In this document: positions 18,005 through 28,500 of the stretch, in pieces
Numbering within the stretch: position 1 is the stretch's first letter
Layout: each line of letters opens with the position of its first letter
Made by a program: the position numbers and the translations under genes
Notes under the pieces: model-generated
The model's database searches: none
Told to the model about the DNA's origin: nothing
Seen by the model: the letters and a program-made list of their open reading frames with translations, nothing else
Assembly (NCBI RefSeq): GCF_947489565.1
Contig: NZ_CANLEA010000035.1
Location: 1 to 42,233, forward strand
Direction: 5' to 3'
DNA from: an uncultured Kordia sp.
Lineage (GTDB): Bacteria > Bacteroidota > Bacteroidia > Flavobacteriales > Flavobacteriaceae
DNA length: 42,233 nt

Positions 18005-20134
18005 TTAATTCTTAAACTCTTCTAAGACCGATTTGTTTGGCAATTCTTTAAAGCCCATACTATACAACGTGAAGCCATAAATATCAGCGTATTGTTCTAT
18101 TGTTTTTGAAATTGGTGTTCCTGCGCCATGTCCTGCATCTGTTTCTATACGAATAAGCGTAGGATTGGTTCCTGATTGTTTTGATTGCAATTCCGCTGCA
18201 AATTTGAAACTGTGTGCTGGCACTACACGATCATCATGATCGCCCGTAGTGATTAGTGTTGCAGGATACTGAACTCCCTTTTTCACATTATGCAATGGCG
18301 AATATCCTTTTAAGTATTCAAACATTTCTTTGCTGTCTTCCGAAGTTCCGTAATCATACGCCCAACCTGCACCAGCAGTGAATTTATGATAACGTAGCAT
18401 GTCTAATACACCAACTGCTGGCAACGCAACTTTCATCAAATCTGGACGTTGGGTCATGGTTGCACCTACTAACAATCCGCCGTTTGAACCACCTCGAATG
18501 GCTAAGAAGTCACTAGATGTATATTTATTTTCGATTAAAAATTCCGCCGCAGCGATAAAATCGTCAAATACATTTTGCTTTTTCATTTTAATTCCCGCAT
18601 TGTGCCATTCTTTTCCATATTCGCCGCCACCTCTAAGGTTTGCTACGGCATAAATTCCACCTTGTTCCATCCAAACGACATTGGCAACACTAAAACTAGG
18701 TGTCAATGAAATATTAAATCCTCCGTAACCATATAGAATCGTTGGATTTTTACCATTCATTTCAATTCCTTTTTTGTGTGTAATAATCATAGGAACTTTG
18801 GTTCCATCTTTAGATGTGTAGAATATTTGCTTGCTTTCATATTCGTCTGGATCAAAGTCAATTCCGGGTTTTCTGTACACTGTTGATACTCCATCTTTTG
18901 GATTGTATGTATAGGTTGTACTTGGTGTTTTGTAATTTGAAAATGAAAAGTATAACGTTTCATAATCTTTTTCTCCATTAAATCCGCTAGCAGTCCCAAC
19001 ACCTGGTAAGGTAACTTCGCGAACTAGTTTTCCATCATAATCATATTGCAATACTTTTGAAACGGCATCTACCATATATCTTGCAAAGAAATAACCTGAT
19101 CCTTTTGAGATACTTAATACATTTTTGGTTTCTGGAATAAAATCTACCCAGTTTTCTGGAGCAGGATTTGATGCGTCAACCGTCACTACTTTTTGGTTTG
19201 GCGCATTCATATTTGTCATAATGTATAATTTAGAACCTACATTTTCAATAACTCTTGAATCAGTATTGGTATGATCTAAAATAGTTACGATTTTACTATC
19301 AGGTTTTGTTAAATCTTTCATGAATAATTTATTTCCTGAAGTCGATACTGATGCTGTAATAAATAAATAGTTTCCATCTTTTGTAACACTACCACCAACA
19401 TAACGATGCTTTTCTTCTGGCGCTCCTCCAAAAACTACTTTATCATCTTTTTGAGGCGTTCCAAGCTTGTGGTAATATAATTTATGTTGATCTGTTTTGG
19501 CAGATAATTCACTTCCTTTAGGTTTGTCGTAGCTTGAATAGTAAAAGCCGTCATTGTCTTTCCAAGAAATTCCTGAGAATTTAATATCTACCAAAGTATC
19601 TTCTACCACTTCTTTGGAAGCTACATCCATAATGACAACCTTTCTCCAGTCGCTTCCGCCTTCTGAGATAGGATATGCAACAATTTTTTTATTGTCTGAA
19701 AAACTCATTCCGCCTCCCATAGAAATTGTTCCATCTTCAGAGAATTTGTTCGGATCTAAAAATACTTCTGCTTTTTCGTCTCCTTTTTGTCGATAGATTA
19801 CATACTGGTTTTGCAATCCGTCATTTTTATAAAAATAAGTATAGTCACCTCTTTTAAAAGGAGCACTTATTTTTTCATAGTTTATAAGTTTCGTGTATCT
19901 TTTTTTGATGGCTTCTCGAAATGGAATTTTATCTAAATAGCCATAAGTTGATTTGTTCTGTTCTTTTACCCAAGCTCCTGTTTCTGCTGAGCGATCATCT
20001 TCTAGCCAACGATACGGATCTTTTACTTCGGTGTTAAAATAAATGTCTACCACTTCTTTCGTTTGTTTTTCAGGTTCTTTCTCGCAAGAGAAGAAAAATA
20101 CTGCGAGAGAGCTAATTATTAACAATTTTTTCAT
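18005..20134 (-). CDS. Prolyl oligopeptidase family serine peptidase (S9A), lipoprotein
   Basis: This is a 709-residue protein, the normal length of the family. A lipoprotein signal ([17 protein letters not shown], Cys17) puts it in the periplasm, anchored to a membrane. The N-terminal part (30-80) has the family pattern [14 protein letters not shown]; a beta-propeller spans about 85-430. The alpha/beta hydrolase domain follows, with the catalytic triad Ser550 (RGGSNGG), Asp635 ([12 protein letters not shown]) and His669 (DAGHGAG). It cleaves short peptides after proline and probably helps use peptides taken up by this organism. It is monocistronic with a strong terminator. The start at 20134 gives the signal peptide directly. 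Confidence 0.95.
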   Translation of the reverse strand: MKKLLIISSLAVFFFSCEKEPEKQTKEVVDIYFNTEVKDPYRWLEDDRSAETGAWVKEQNKSTYGYLDKIPFREAIKKRYTKLINYEKISAPFKRGDYTYFYKNDGLQNQYVIYRQKGDEKAEVFLDPNKFSEDGTISMGGGMSFSDNKKIVAYPISEGGSDWRKVVIMDVASKEVVEDTLVDIKFSGISWKDNDGFYYSSYDKPKGSELSAKTDQHKLYYHKLGTPQKDDKVVFGGAPEEKHRYVGGSVTKDGNYLFITASVSTSGNKLFMKDLTKPDSKIVTILDHTNTDSRVIENVGSKLYIMTNMNAPNQKVVTVDASNPAPENWVDFIPETKNVLSISKGSGYFFARYMVDAVSKVLQYDYDGKLVREVTLPGVGTASGFNGEKDYETLYFSFSNYKTPSTTYTYNPKDGVSTVYRKPGIDFDPDEYESKQIFYTSKDGTKVPMIITHKKGIEMNGKNPTILYGYGGFNISLTPSFSVANVVWMEQGGIYAVANLRGGGEYGKEWHNAGIKMKKQNVFDDFIAAAEFLIENKYTSSDFLAIRGGSNGGLLVGATMTQRPDLMKVALPAVGVLDMLRYHKFTAGAGWAYDYGTSEDSKEMFEYLKGYSPLHNVKKGVQYPATLITTGDHDDRVVPAHSFKFAAELQSKQSGTNPTLIRIETDAGHGAGTPISKTIEQYADIYGFTLYSMGFKELPNKSVLEEFKN

Positions 20135-20238
20135 TGAGTACTATTTTAATTGGATGTGCTAGATCGAATTTGCAGGGTTTTTATTTAGAGCAAATTATGT
20201 CTAGTACAAGGATTGGTTTCCCTCAAATTTACTTTAAA

Positions 20239-20271
20239 AAAAACCACTTCCGTTAATTAGAAGTGGTTTTT
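20239..20271 (-). terminator. Terminator of the DoxX-like gene
   Basis: The arms AAAAACCACTTC (20239-20250) and GAAGTGGTTTTT (20260-20271) are perfectly complementary and run into further T residues on the minus strand. The hairpin lies 23 bp past the stop at 20294. Confidence 0.85.
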
Positions 20272-20293
20272 AACAAAATGCTAAGACTTTTTA

Positions 20294-20689
20294 TTAGTAA
20301 AATAACGGTTTAAATTGTGACCAATGTTTGTATATGAGTATCGTATTTAATGTTGCTACAACGAGCGCGCCAATCATTCCGCCCGATAAATCTAAGAAGA
20401 AATGAAATAGTAAAATATTTACAGAGATTGGTGCTAGTAAGATTAAGGCAAAAGGCACCCATTTTTTTAGGATTAGTAAAACTCCAACATAGACTTCCAA
20501 TGCGCCAACAATAGGAAGAATGTATCCTGTATTACCCAGTGAAGTCATAAATTTACCTGCATCTTCGGGTAACTTTGGTTGTGGTATAAAGCCAGCATCC
20601 ATAAAAATCATAACAAGTTTATTAGCACCAAATACAATGAGAATTAGCCCTAATACGAAACGGATAATTTTGGTAAATTTGGAATTCAT
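20294..20689 (-). CDS. DoxX-like small membrane protein
   Basis: This is a 131-residue protein with four hydrophobic helices and the DoxX-family opening, FVLGLILIVFGANKLVMIF, then GYILPIVGALEVYVGVLLILKKW. The start at 20689 (MNSKFTKI) was chosen over an upstream in-frame ATG at 20749 because the extra 20 residues are hydrophilic and unlike the family. Members are poorly understood; some are linked to redox or oxidative stress complexes in the inner membrane. It lies between the asd and prolyl oligopeptidase genes, each with its own terminator, so it is probably expressed alone. Confidence 0.75.
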   Translation of the reverse strand: MNSKFTKIIRFVLGLILIVFGANKLVMIFMDAGFIPQPKLPEDAGKFMTSLGNTGYILPIVGALEVYVGVLLILKKWVPFALILLAPISVNILLFHFFLDLSGGMIGALVVATLNTILIYKHWSQFKPLFY

Positions 20690-20817
20690 AGGTGAAGAGT
20701 TTTGTGTTAGTATACTCTTAAGATATGAAAAAGATACCGTATGCACCAACTATTTTCGACGATCAGAACTATATCACAGATTTAATAACTCACTAATTTA
20801 TAGTTCATTGTATAAAA

Positions 20818-20846
20818 AAAGACACTCCTGTTTGGGAAGTGTCTTT
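20818..20846 (-). terminator. Terminator of asd
   Basis: The arms AAAGACACT (20818-20826) and AGTGTCTTT (20838-20846) are perfectly complementary, with a run of T on the minus strand. The hairpin lies 20 bp past the asd stop. Confidence 0.85.
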
Positions 20847-20865
20847 AATTTTTATGATTCAGTTT

Positions 20866-21855
20866 TTAAACCAATTTATGATCTACTAAGTGTTGTGCAA
20901 TTTGTACTGCATTGGTAGCTGCACCTTTTCGTAAATTATCAGATACAATCCACATATTTAATGAATTTGGTTGCGATCCGTCGCGGCGAATTCTCCCCAC
21001 AAAAACATCGTCTTTTCCTTCCGCATAAATTGGCATCGGATATACATTGGTATCAGGATTGTCTTGTACTACAATTCCAGGTGATTCCTGTAATATTTTG
21101 CGAACTTCATCGAGCTGAAAATCATTTTCAAATTCAATATTTACACTTTCAGAATGTCCGCCAACTACCGGAATACGAATGGCGGTTGCCGTAATAGCAA
21201 TGGTATTATCGTCTAAGATTTTTTTAGTTTCATTGACCAATTTTACTTCTTCTTTGGTGTATCCGTTTTCTACAAATACATCGCAGTGTGGCAATGCATT
21301 TCTATGAATTGGATACGGATATGCCATTTCTCCTTTTTCACCAGCATATTCACTTTCTAACTGACGAACCGCTTTTACGCCTGTTCCTGTGATAGATTGA
21401 TATGTAGAAACTACAATACGCTTTATTTTGTATTCTTTATGTAATGGTGCCAATGCCACAACCATTTGAATGGTAGAACAATTTGGATTGGCAATAATTT
21501 TATCTTTAGAAGTTAATTGATTCGCATTAATTTCTGGCACCACCAATTTCTTTGTTTGATCCATTCGCCATGCAGAAGAATTGTCAATTACCGTAGTTCC
21601 AACGGCTTCAAATTTTGGTGCCCATTCTAAAGAAGTGCCTCCGCCCGCAGAAAATAGTGCAATATCTGGTTTGGCGTTAATAGCATCTTGCATACTTACA
21701 ATAGGATATGCGTTTCCTTGATAGGTGATTTCTTTTCCAATAGACCTTTCTGAAGCTACTGGAATTAAAGTGGTTACAGGAAATTTTTGCTCTGCTAATA
21801 CTTTTAACATTACAGTTCCTACCATTCCTGTTGCGCCCACGACTGCTACTTTCAT
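20866..21855 (-). CDS. asd: Aspartate-semialdehyde dehydrogenase
   Basis: This is a 329-residue enzyme, full length. It reduces aspartyl phosphate to aspartate semialdehyde with NADPH, the branch point for lysine/diaminopimelate, threonine and methionine. Visible motifs are the nucleotide-binding GATGMVG (8-14), the SAGG turn at 69-72, the catalytic Cys126 in NPNCSTIQMV and the general base His234 in GGHSESV. It heads no operon but lies in the same orientation as mscL, alr and tdk; alr and asd both feed cell-wall precursors. A TATTTTTG -7-like element lies on the minus strand at 21888-21895, about 33 bp before the start. Confidence 0.97.
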   Translation of the reverse strand: MKVAVVGATGMVGTVMLKVLAEQKFPVTTLIPVASERSIGKEITYQGNAYPIVSMQDAINAKPDIALFSAGGGTSLEWAPKFEAVGTTVIDNSSAWRMDQTKKLVVPEINANQLTSKDKIIANPNCSTIQMVVALAPLHKEYKIKRIVVSTYQSITGTGVKAVRQLESEYAGEKGEMAYPYPIHRNALPHCDVFVENGYTKEEVKLVNETKKILDDNTIAITATAIRIPVVGGHSESVNIEFENDFQLDEVRKILQESPGIVVQDNPDTNVYPMPIYAEGKDDVFVGRIRRDGSQPNSLNMWIVSDNLRKGAATNAVQIAQHLVDHKLV

Positions 21856-22020
21856 TACTTTTATTTTTATAGTCTTAATGTATCATACAAAAATATCTAT
21901 CTAATTTCGATAAGAATCTATTTTAGCATGTTATTTTTTGTAAAATTAGGAATAAAAACTGCGCAAATCTTATAAAATTTTCCAAATATCAAAAATTTCA
22001 CAAAAAGTTACATATAACAC

Positions 22021-22048
22021 AAAAGCCACTCTGTACAGAGTGGCTTTT
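22021..22048 (-). terminator. Terminator of mscL (28-bp perfect palindrome)
   Basis: AAAAGCCACTCTG and its complement face each other with a GTAC tip, giving a 28-bp perfect palindrome that ends in T runs on both strands. It lies 23 bp past the mscL stop. Both flanking genes are on the minus strand, so it serves mscL. Confidence 0.9.
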
Positions 22049-22070
22049 TTATATAATATGTTTGAAAAAA

Positions 22071-22478
22071 TTACTTTTTCAATAAGTCTCTAATTTGTGT
22101 TAATAACTCTTCTTGAGTTGGTCCTGCTGGTGCTTCTGGAGCTGGCTCTTCTTTCTTCTTTGTTTTGTTGTATGCTTTTACAATTAAAAACATCACCAAA
22201 CCTACAATTAGTAAATTTACAATAGCATTCACCCAATTTCCCCACATAATTGCATTTTCAGGAGTCGTTACCTTTCCTGTTGCATCTACAACGGCTTCTG
22301 TTAAGATTATTTTCTTCTGAGAAAAATCTGTTCCGCCTGTAAAATACCCTACAAAAGGCATTACAATGTTGTCAACAAATCCTTTTACAACTCCGCCAAT
22401 AGCGCCTGCCATAATTACGGCTACTGCAAATTCGATCACATTTCCACCAGTGATAAATTCTTTAAATTCTTTAATCAT
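22071..22478 (-). CDS. mscL: Large-conductance mechanosensitive channel
   Basis: This is a 135-residue protein, the usual MscL length. The N-terminal amphipathic helix (MIKEFKEFITGGNVIEFAVAV) leads into the pore helix TM1 with glycine/alanine packing (AGAIGGVVKGFVDNIVMP). A periplasmic loop follows, then TM2 (NAIVNLLIVGLVMFLIVKA) and a charged cytoplasmic tail ending in the helical TQEELLTQIRDLLKK. The pentameric channel opens under membrane tension to release solutes on osmotic downshock, useful to a marine bacterium. It lies between alr and asd with its own terminator. Confidence 0.97.
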   Translation of the reverse strand: MIKEFKEFITGGNVIEFAVAVIMAGAIGGVVKGFVDNIVMPFVGYFTGGTDFSQKKIILTEAVVDATGKVTTPENAIMWGNWVNAIVNLLIVGLVMFLIVKAYNKTKKKEEPAPEAPAGPTQEELLTQIRDLLKK

Positions 22479-22563
22479 AATGTTGATTGTTAGTTATTAT
22501 TGAATCTAAAAGTAGTAAAAAATATGATAGTTTTCAATTTGTTAGAATGAACTAAAGACCTAA

Positions 22564-23673
22564 TTAACGAAGAAATACACGTTTTACTCGTTGAGAAACC
22601 GCAGTTAAAATTTCATACGAGATGGTATTTATCTTTTCTCCAAATTCATCGGCGCTTTGTCCTTCTCCAAAAATAATGACCTCATCACCTTCATTGCAGC
22701 GAATTCCTGTAATATTGACCATCATCATATCCATACAAACATTACCAATAATAGGTGCTGGTTTTCCATTGATGATAACACTGCCTACTCCATTTCCAAA
22801 TTGTCTGCTAATTCCATCTGCATGTCCAAGCGGAATGGTGGCAATCGTCGCATAATCATCTGCAATAAAAGCGCGATTATACCCTACACTTTCTCCTTTT
22901 TCTATGCGATGAATTTGTGAAATAACCGATTTTAAGGATGCTACAGGTTGTAAATGTTTGTCATATTTTGGATCGTTTCCAAAACCATACAATCCAATTC
23001 CTGTTCGAACCATATCGAAGTGCGCTTCTGGATAGTTTAATATTCCAGAAGTATTGGTCATGTGTAAAATTGGTTTGTAATTGAGTCCTTTTTGAAACTC
23101 TTCATTAATTTCTTTGAAAAGTTGTATTTGATTTTCCGTAAAGTCTTTTTCTTTTAGATCTTCTGATGCTGCTAAGTGAGAAAATATAGAAGCCACTTTT
23201 ATTTGCGAAAGCGTTTTTAGCTTTTTAATAATATGCTCTGTATCAGTATGAAAAAAGCCCAGACGGTTCAATCCTGTATTGAACTTTATATGTACAGGAT
23301 ATTCTTTTTTTCCTTGCTTGGCTGCTTCTTTTGCAAAGGCTGTAAAAATACGGTCGTTATAAAGACTTGGCTCTAAATTGTAAGCAATAGCATGCTTTAG
23401 GTTTACAATTTGCGGATGCAGTACTAAAATTGGTGCCGTAATTCCTGCTGCTCGTAAATAAGCACCTTCTCGAATATAGGCAACTGCAAAATAGTCCACT
23501 TTGAGTTCATCTTGCAAAAACTTAGCAATTTCTATGGCATCACTTCCATAGCCATAGGCTTTGACTACTGCTAAAATTTTAGTTCCAGTTTTGGTTTTTG
23601 ATTTTAAGAATTCAAAGTTTTGTTGTAGTGCTTTAAAATTAATTTCTAAAACAGATTCTTGTATGTGTAACAT
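22564..23673 (-). CDS. alr: Alanine racemase
   Basis: This is a 369-residue, full-length, PLP-dependent enzyme that makes D-alanine for peptidoglycan. Lys38 in VVKAYGYG should carry the cofactor, and Tyr265 in ESVGYNRAF is the second catalytic base. Other family signatures present are KFNTGLNRLGF, MVRTGIGLYG and MDMMMVNIT. The gene starts 8 bp after the tdk stop, so both are probably cotranscribed. The start at 23673 gives MLHIQESVLEINFKAL, the normal beginning. Confidence 0.97.
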   Translation of the reverse strand: MLHIQESVLEINFKALQQNFEFLKSKTKTGTKILAVVKAYGYGSDAIEIAKFLQDELKVDYFAVAYIREGAYLRAAGITAPILVLHPQIVNLKHAIAYNLEPSLYNDRIFTAFAKEAAKQGKKEYPVHIKFNTGLNRLGFFHTDTEHIIKKLKTLSQIKVASIFSHLAASEDLKEKDFTENQIQLFKEINEEFQKGLNYKPILHMTNTSGILNYPEAHFDMVRTGIGLYGFGNDPKYDKHLQPVASLKSVISQIHRIEKGESVGYNRAFIADDYATIATIPLGHADGISRQFGNGVGSVIINGKPAPIIGNVCMDMMMVNITGIRCNEGDEVIIFGEGQSADEFGEKINTISYEILTAVSQRVKRVFLR

Positions 23674-23681
23674 TATGGTAG

Positions 23682-24326
23682 TTAATTGTCAGATTGTTGT
23701 TTTGGAATGATTTCTTCCGCATCATCAACTTCAATATCTTTCACTGATTCTTTTAGCATTGCTTTATAATAAGCGCCGCGACTTAATGGTTCGTATTCAT
23801 CAGTTTCTCCTAGCAAGACCAGATCGTCGCTTTTGGATTTTCTAAAACTGTATTGTGCTAGGTTTCCCGTTCGGGTACAAACGGCATGTACTTTGGTGAC
23901 GTATTCGGCTGTGGCCATAAGTGAAGGCATCGGTCCAAATGGATTTCCTTTAAAATCCATATCCAAACCGGCAACTATCACTCTGATACCTCGATTGGCT
24001 AAATCATTGCATACAGCAATAATTCCATCATCAAAAAATTGTGCTTCGTCAATTCCTACAACATCGCAATTGTGGGCTAATAATCGTATGTTGGCGGCGG
24101 CGGGAACAGGTGTAGAGCGAATTTCGTTTGCATCGTGAGAAACTACCATTTCCTCGTCATAACGAACATCAACGGCAGGTTTAAATATCTCTACTTTTTG
24201 CTTTGCAAACTGTGCTCTTTTGAGTCTTCGGATCAATTCTTCTGTTTTTCCAGAGAACATTGAACCACAAATAACTTCAATCCAACCAAATTGTTCTTTA
24301 TGATTTACTGTATTTTCGAGAAACAT
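23682..24326 (-). CDS. tdk: Thymidine kinase
   Basis: This is a 214-residue type II thymidine kinase that phosphorylates thymidine with ATP in pyrimidine salvage. Walker A is GSMFSGKTE (21-29), and the catalytic acidic motif is GIDEAQFF (91-98, Glu94). The lasso region reads [24 protein letters not shown]. Of the four zinc cysteines of many TK2 enzymes only Cys150 is kept; the second position is Thr153 and the C-terminal pair is missing. To my knowledge this is common in Bacteroidota TKs. It is transcribed together with alr (8-bp gap). Confidence 0.95.
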   Translation of the reverse strand: MFLENTVNHKEQFGWIEVICGSMFSGKTEELIRRLKRAQFAKQKVEIFKPAVDVRYDEEMVVSHDANEIRSTPVPAAANIRLLAHNCDVVGIDEAQFFDDGIIAVCNDLANRGIRVIVAGLDMDFKGNPFGPMPSLMATAEYVTKVHAVCTRTGNLAQYSFRKSKSDDLVLLGETDEYEPLSRGAYYKAMLKESVKDIEVDDAEEIIPKQQSDN

Positions 24327-24429
24327 TTTGTAATTTTCAAGTCGAAAACGAATTTATACTCGTTTTTGTAAAGGTGGAACAAATTTATTAAAAAACCAAA
24401 GGTTATACAACGACATTAGTTTAAAAATT

Positions 24430-25242
24430 ATGAAGAAAAAATTAGAAGGAGATTTAGTAAGTATCGCGCATCGAATCCTAAAACTAAAAGGCAAAGAAGA
24501 TGTAGTTGCATTACATAAAGAGGCGAAAGAAGTTTTTGAAAAATTGTCGGTAATGCTATTTTTTGAAGAACAATTCAAAGATTCCGTACCTGATTATGCC
24601 GATTCTTCTTTCTTCCAAACTTTAGAGAATGTATATAACCACGATAAGGTAGAACAGAATGCAGAAGATGATTCTTTCGCACGACACCATTTGGTAAGTG
24701 AAGATCCAGAACAAGATGAATTGGTAGAGCCATTGATGGAAACTATTAAAGATATGGTTGCCGAAATGCCAGAAGAAACCGAAGAAGAAATTTTGTTAAC
24801 TGCTATTCCTGAAGAACCTAAGCGTGAAACTTTAGAAGATATTTTAGCAGATGTATTGCCACAACCTACATTTGAAAAAATTGACGAAGTTGTAGAAGTA
24901 GAAAAGCCAAAACCAGCACCAAAGGTTGCAGAAACTATTACCAAAGAAGTAAAAGCTCCTGTAGAAGTAAAAACCAAAGTAGCACAACCAAAGTCTTTGA
25001 ATGACCGTTTAAATACAGGAATCTCTCTTGGATTGAACGATCGTATTGCGTTTACGAAACATTTATTTGATGGCAATCAGGAAGATTATAATCGTGTGAT
25101 TTCTCAATTAAATACGATTGAAAATGAAACGGAAGCGAAAAACTTTATTTATAATATGATTAAGCCTGACTATAATAATTGGGCAGGAAAAGAGGAATAC
25201 GAAACACGCTTTATGGAAATTATTGAACGTAAGTTTGCGTAA
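24430..25242 (+). CDS. Conserved acidic protein of unknown function
   Basis: This is a 270-residue, soluble-looking protein without signal peptide or membrane helix. Its N-terminal part (1-75) is helical and basic to neutral. The middle (75-185) is very rich in Glu, Pro and Lys and probably disordered. The C-terminal part (190-270), SLNDRLNTGISLGLNDRIAFTKHLFDGNQEDYNRVISQLN, is compact, helical and appears to be the conserved core. From memory such proteins occur beside tdk or rsmI in Flavobacteriaceae; no function is known to me. It is divergent from tdk across about 100 bp, so the promoters may interact. Confidence 0.7.
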   Translation: MKKKLEGDLVSIAHRILKLKGKEDVVALHKEAKEVFEKLSVMLFFEEQFKDSVPDYADSSFFQTLENVYNHDKVEQNAEDDSFARHHLVSEDPEQDELVEPLMETIKDMVAEMPEETEEEILLTAIPEEPKRETLEDILADVLPQPTFEKIDEVVEVEKPKPAPKVAETITKEVKAPVEVKTKVAQPKSLNDRLNTGISLGLNDRIAFTKHLFDGNQEDYNRVISQLNTIENETEAKNFIYNMIKPDYNNWAGKEEYETRFMEIIERKFA

Positions 25243-25599
25243 TTTTTGATTTGACAGGGAGAACTAAGATTTTTGGAATCAGGAGTCATGTTGTTTTCAT
25301 AGCAATATTCAGATTTTCAAATGGATTCCTACCTACACAGGAATGACAAATTGTAAAAAATACAACAGTAACGTCATGTTTAACTTTTACGTTCGGTGTA
25401 TCGAAGTGTAATTTAATATCACACAAGAGTGACAAAAATCTAAAAGCGATAGCGAGTCCAAAAGATCACGTAAAAGTGAGAACAATTTAAAATTCAACAT
25501 TTACAATAAAAAAATCACATAAGAGAGTGAGAAAAAAATCTAAAAGCGTAGCGATCTAATAGCGTCAGCGGTCTAAGAGCAAAGCGATCTTTTTAAAGC
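25243..25599 (-). repeat. Dispersed repeat region downstream of the conserved acidic protein gene
   Basis: No gene is seen in this 357-bp gap. It holds a GGATTCC/GGAATGAC half-hairpin relative of module A (about 25322-25350) and a series of TTAG-type units in inverted orientation (CTAAAAGCG, GATCTAATAGCG, GGTCTAAGAGC) from about 25430 to 25592. The last unit ends a few bases from the stop of the giant adhesin gene. Confidence 0.65.
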
Positions 25600-28500
25600 C
25601 TAATAATTCAAATATATCCAACCTGTTTTTTCAATAGTATTTCCTTGTAATTTGAGCACATAGAAATAAGTTCCAACAGGCAAGCGCTCATTTTTATTGA
25701 ACAATACTACATTTTGATTGGCTTCTCCATTCCAATTGTTGGTATAATTCCTTGTTTTGTAAACGATGGTTCCCCAACGATTAAATATAACCACTTCATT
25801 GTCGGTATAATTGTCTAAACAAGCTATTTCCCATACATCATTTACGCCATCATCGTTTGGAGAAAAACCACTCGGAATTTCTAAACAATCTGGAAATGTA
25901 ACTGCGGTTGCACTATTATTAGCGAGGTTTATGTCAGTTGCTGCTTGATCTATGATTTGAACAATATTGGAATAATCATCACCATCTACAACTATCACTG
26001 TTAAGGTTAATGTGGCTGAACTTCCAGCTGTTAATGCGGTAATGCTCCACAACTGTGTATTAGGATCATACATTCCATTACTTGCTACGTGTGATACATA
26101 CTGATATCCGTTTGGAAGCAATTCTTCTATAATGACATTTGTTGCATCTTCACTACTATTGTTGGTAATAGTAATGGTGAACTGAATCGTTTCTCCAATA
26201 GAAGGCATATCAATATCTACAACTTTTTCAATTCCTAAATCGACACAAGAAACCGCGGTTACCTCAACAATTTCACGTGCTATTCCAGGGCAGTTATTCT
26301 CATTGATGATTTCAATTTCATAGGTTGTATCTGTCGTAACAGCTCCTGTTTCAAACGTAGTTCCTGTAAATACAATTTGAGTAGGATTCGAAGCTTCATA
26401 CCAATTATAAGTATAAGTCATTATTGGATTGTTAATCACCAGCATGGTAGTATCTCCAATACAAACTTCGGTATTTTCTATTGCCAAATCAACATCATTA
26501 TGAATTTCAAAAACAGCTATTTGGAGTTGTATTTCGTCATCATCTGCCAGCGAATCGCCTAAATCATCTACATCAAAACTCGTATTTACATCACTATCTA
26601 AGTCGATAATATTGGTTGCCGTAATTTCTGCAGTTGTTTCATATTGATTGGCAGAGTTATCTACATTTAAAATGGTCGTTGTAATTTCTGCAGTAAACGT
26701 ATTGCTGCCTGCTGCACTTGCAATAGAAATTCCTGAAAGTTCCCACATTCCTGTAGCAGCTGTATAGGTTCCGCCTGCATTATCTGAAACATACGTAAAA
26801 CCTGGCGTATTTAAATAGTGTTCAACAGCTACATTTTCTACATCATCCGGACCGTTGTTTGTGATGGTTAGCGTAAAAATAGCATCATCTCCTTCACAGT
26901 ATTCTGTTTGATTTGGTGTTAGTGAAATTTCCAAATCGGCACTTGGCGGAAGTGGTAATACATTTAAGGTGGCAAGCACACTAGATGCATCAACATTATT
27001 CAGATTGGAAAAGTTTGCAAATTCATTCGTATATAAATCGCTCACGGCGGAAGTAACTAAAACGGCAAAAGTACAGTTGGCAACACCATCTGGAATTACC
27101 AAATTGGCAATTCCGACAAAATCATCATTTGTCAATCCAACAAAATCTGCTGTAGCGCCGTTACTTTGCACCCAATACGGATCGCCCGCTAAGACAATTC
27201 CCGCAGGTAAATTATCTGTAAAAGAAATTCCTGATTGCGCTAAATTTCCAGGAACATTCTCAATGGTAAACGTTAATAGCGAAGTTTCAGTCGCAATAAT
27301 TTCATCTGGTGTAAATGTTTTGGTTACGCTTGGCGATAGTACCTGCACACTAGAAATAGAAATATTGGTACTTGGATCTGATTCTGCATTGTTGGCAGGA
27401 TCAGGCTGTACTTCGGCAACATTGGTAAACGAACCACCAAAATTAGGTGCCGTCACAGGAATTATGATTTGTATAGTAGCATCTGGATCTAATAAAGGAA
27501 TAATTCCAGAAACTTCATTGGTTGTAGTATCTACATTAAATGTGGTAATACAAGTAGCGTTTCCACTCGTTACTGTACAGGTTGGTGTTCCCGTAATTGT
27601 AAAAGCATTGTTTACTGTCGTTGTAAATATGGCATCGGTTGCCGTAGAACTTGTAATACTATTGGTAATATCAACAATCCAGTCAAAATTTGAATTTATA
27701 GGTGTTGTTGCCTGCGACGGATACGTTTGAATGATTAAATCGACACAAGAAGTCAAGTAACTTGTTTCCGTAACTGTTTGCGCAGCACCTACGCCCACAA
27801 TATTTAACGTAGCTGCATTTGTTACTGGTACGACCAAACTTGAACATTGTGGATTCCAATTGACAACTACTTCAAATGTAATTGAACTTTGAGCAGGAAG
27901 TATCCAGTTTTCAGCTTCGGTAATTTCCCAGAATACCTCATCAATTGCAGTGAGTTCAACACCTATATTGGCATTTGGTATTGGAATACAAGCTGCAGTT
28001 CCTGTGGTTTCTATACAAGTTACCGATTGTAATGTTCCTGTAGCAACACTATTGCCTCCATAATAATCACTCAATATTAATGGAACATCGTTTGGATTGT
28101 TATTATTAATCGTAATATGATACGTAATATCTCCCCAAGGAATAGGATTGTCTTCCGAACTTCCTAACGGCAATGCAGGACTCACTTGTGTTTTTGAAAT
28201 AGATACACTGTCTGGACTTACACAATCATCAGTTCCCATAGATTGTGGTAAGGTTATGGTATTGAATTCGTTATTATCGCCAGGAGCACAATCGACATGT
28301 TCTAACATATTAACGGTACTTCTAAAAGGAGAATCAATGACTGTATCTGTTGGACAATCGGGTTCCATATATTGCACTACGGTTTCTATAATAATCGTTG
28401 CTCCTGCTGGAATCGGAAAATCTTCCACTACCCAAAATTGATTACCAATATCAAAGTTAATATCTGCACAATCTACGCCTCCAGTAGCACTGACACAGGT

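Noticed and set aside
26969-27730. Long open frame (253 codons) on the plus strand
   Set aside because: It lies fully antisense to the giant DUF11 adhesin gene, whose domains and sorting signal are clear; the antisense product is low in complexity and resembles no family.
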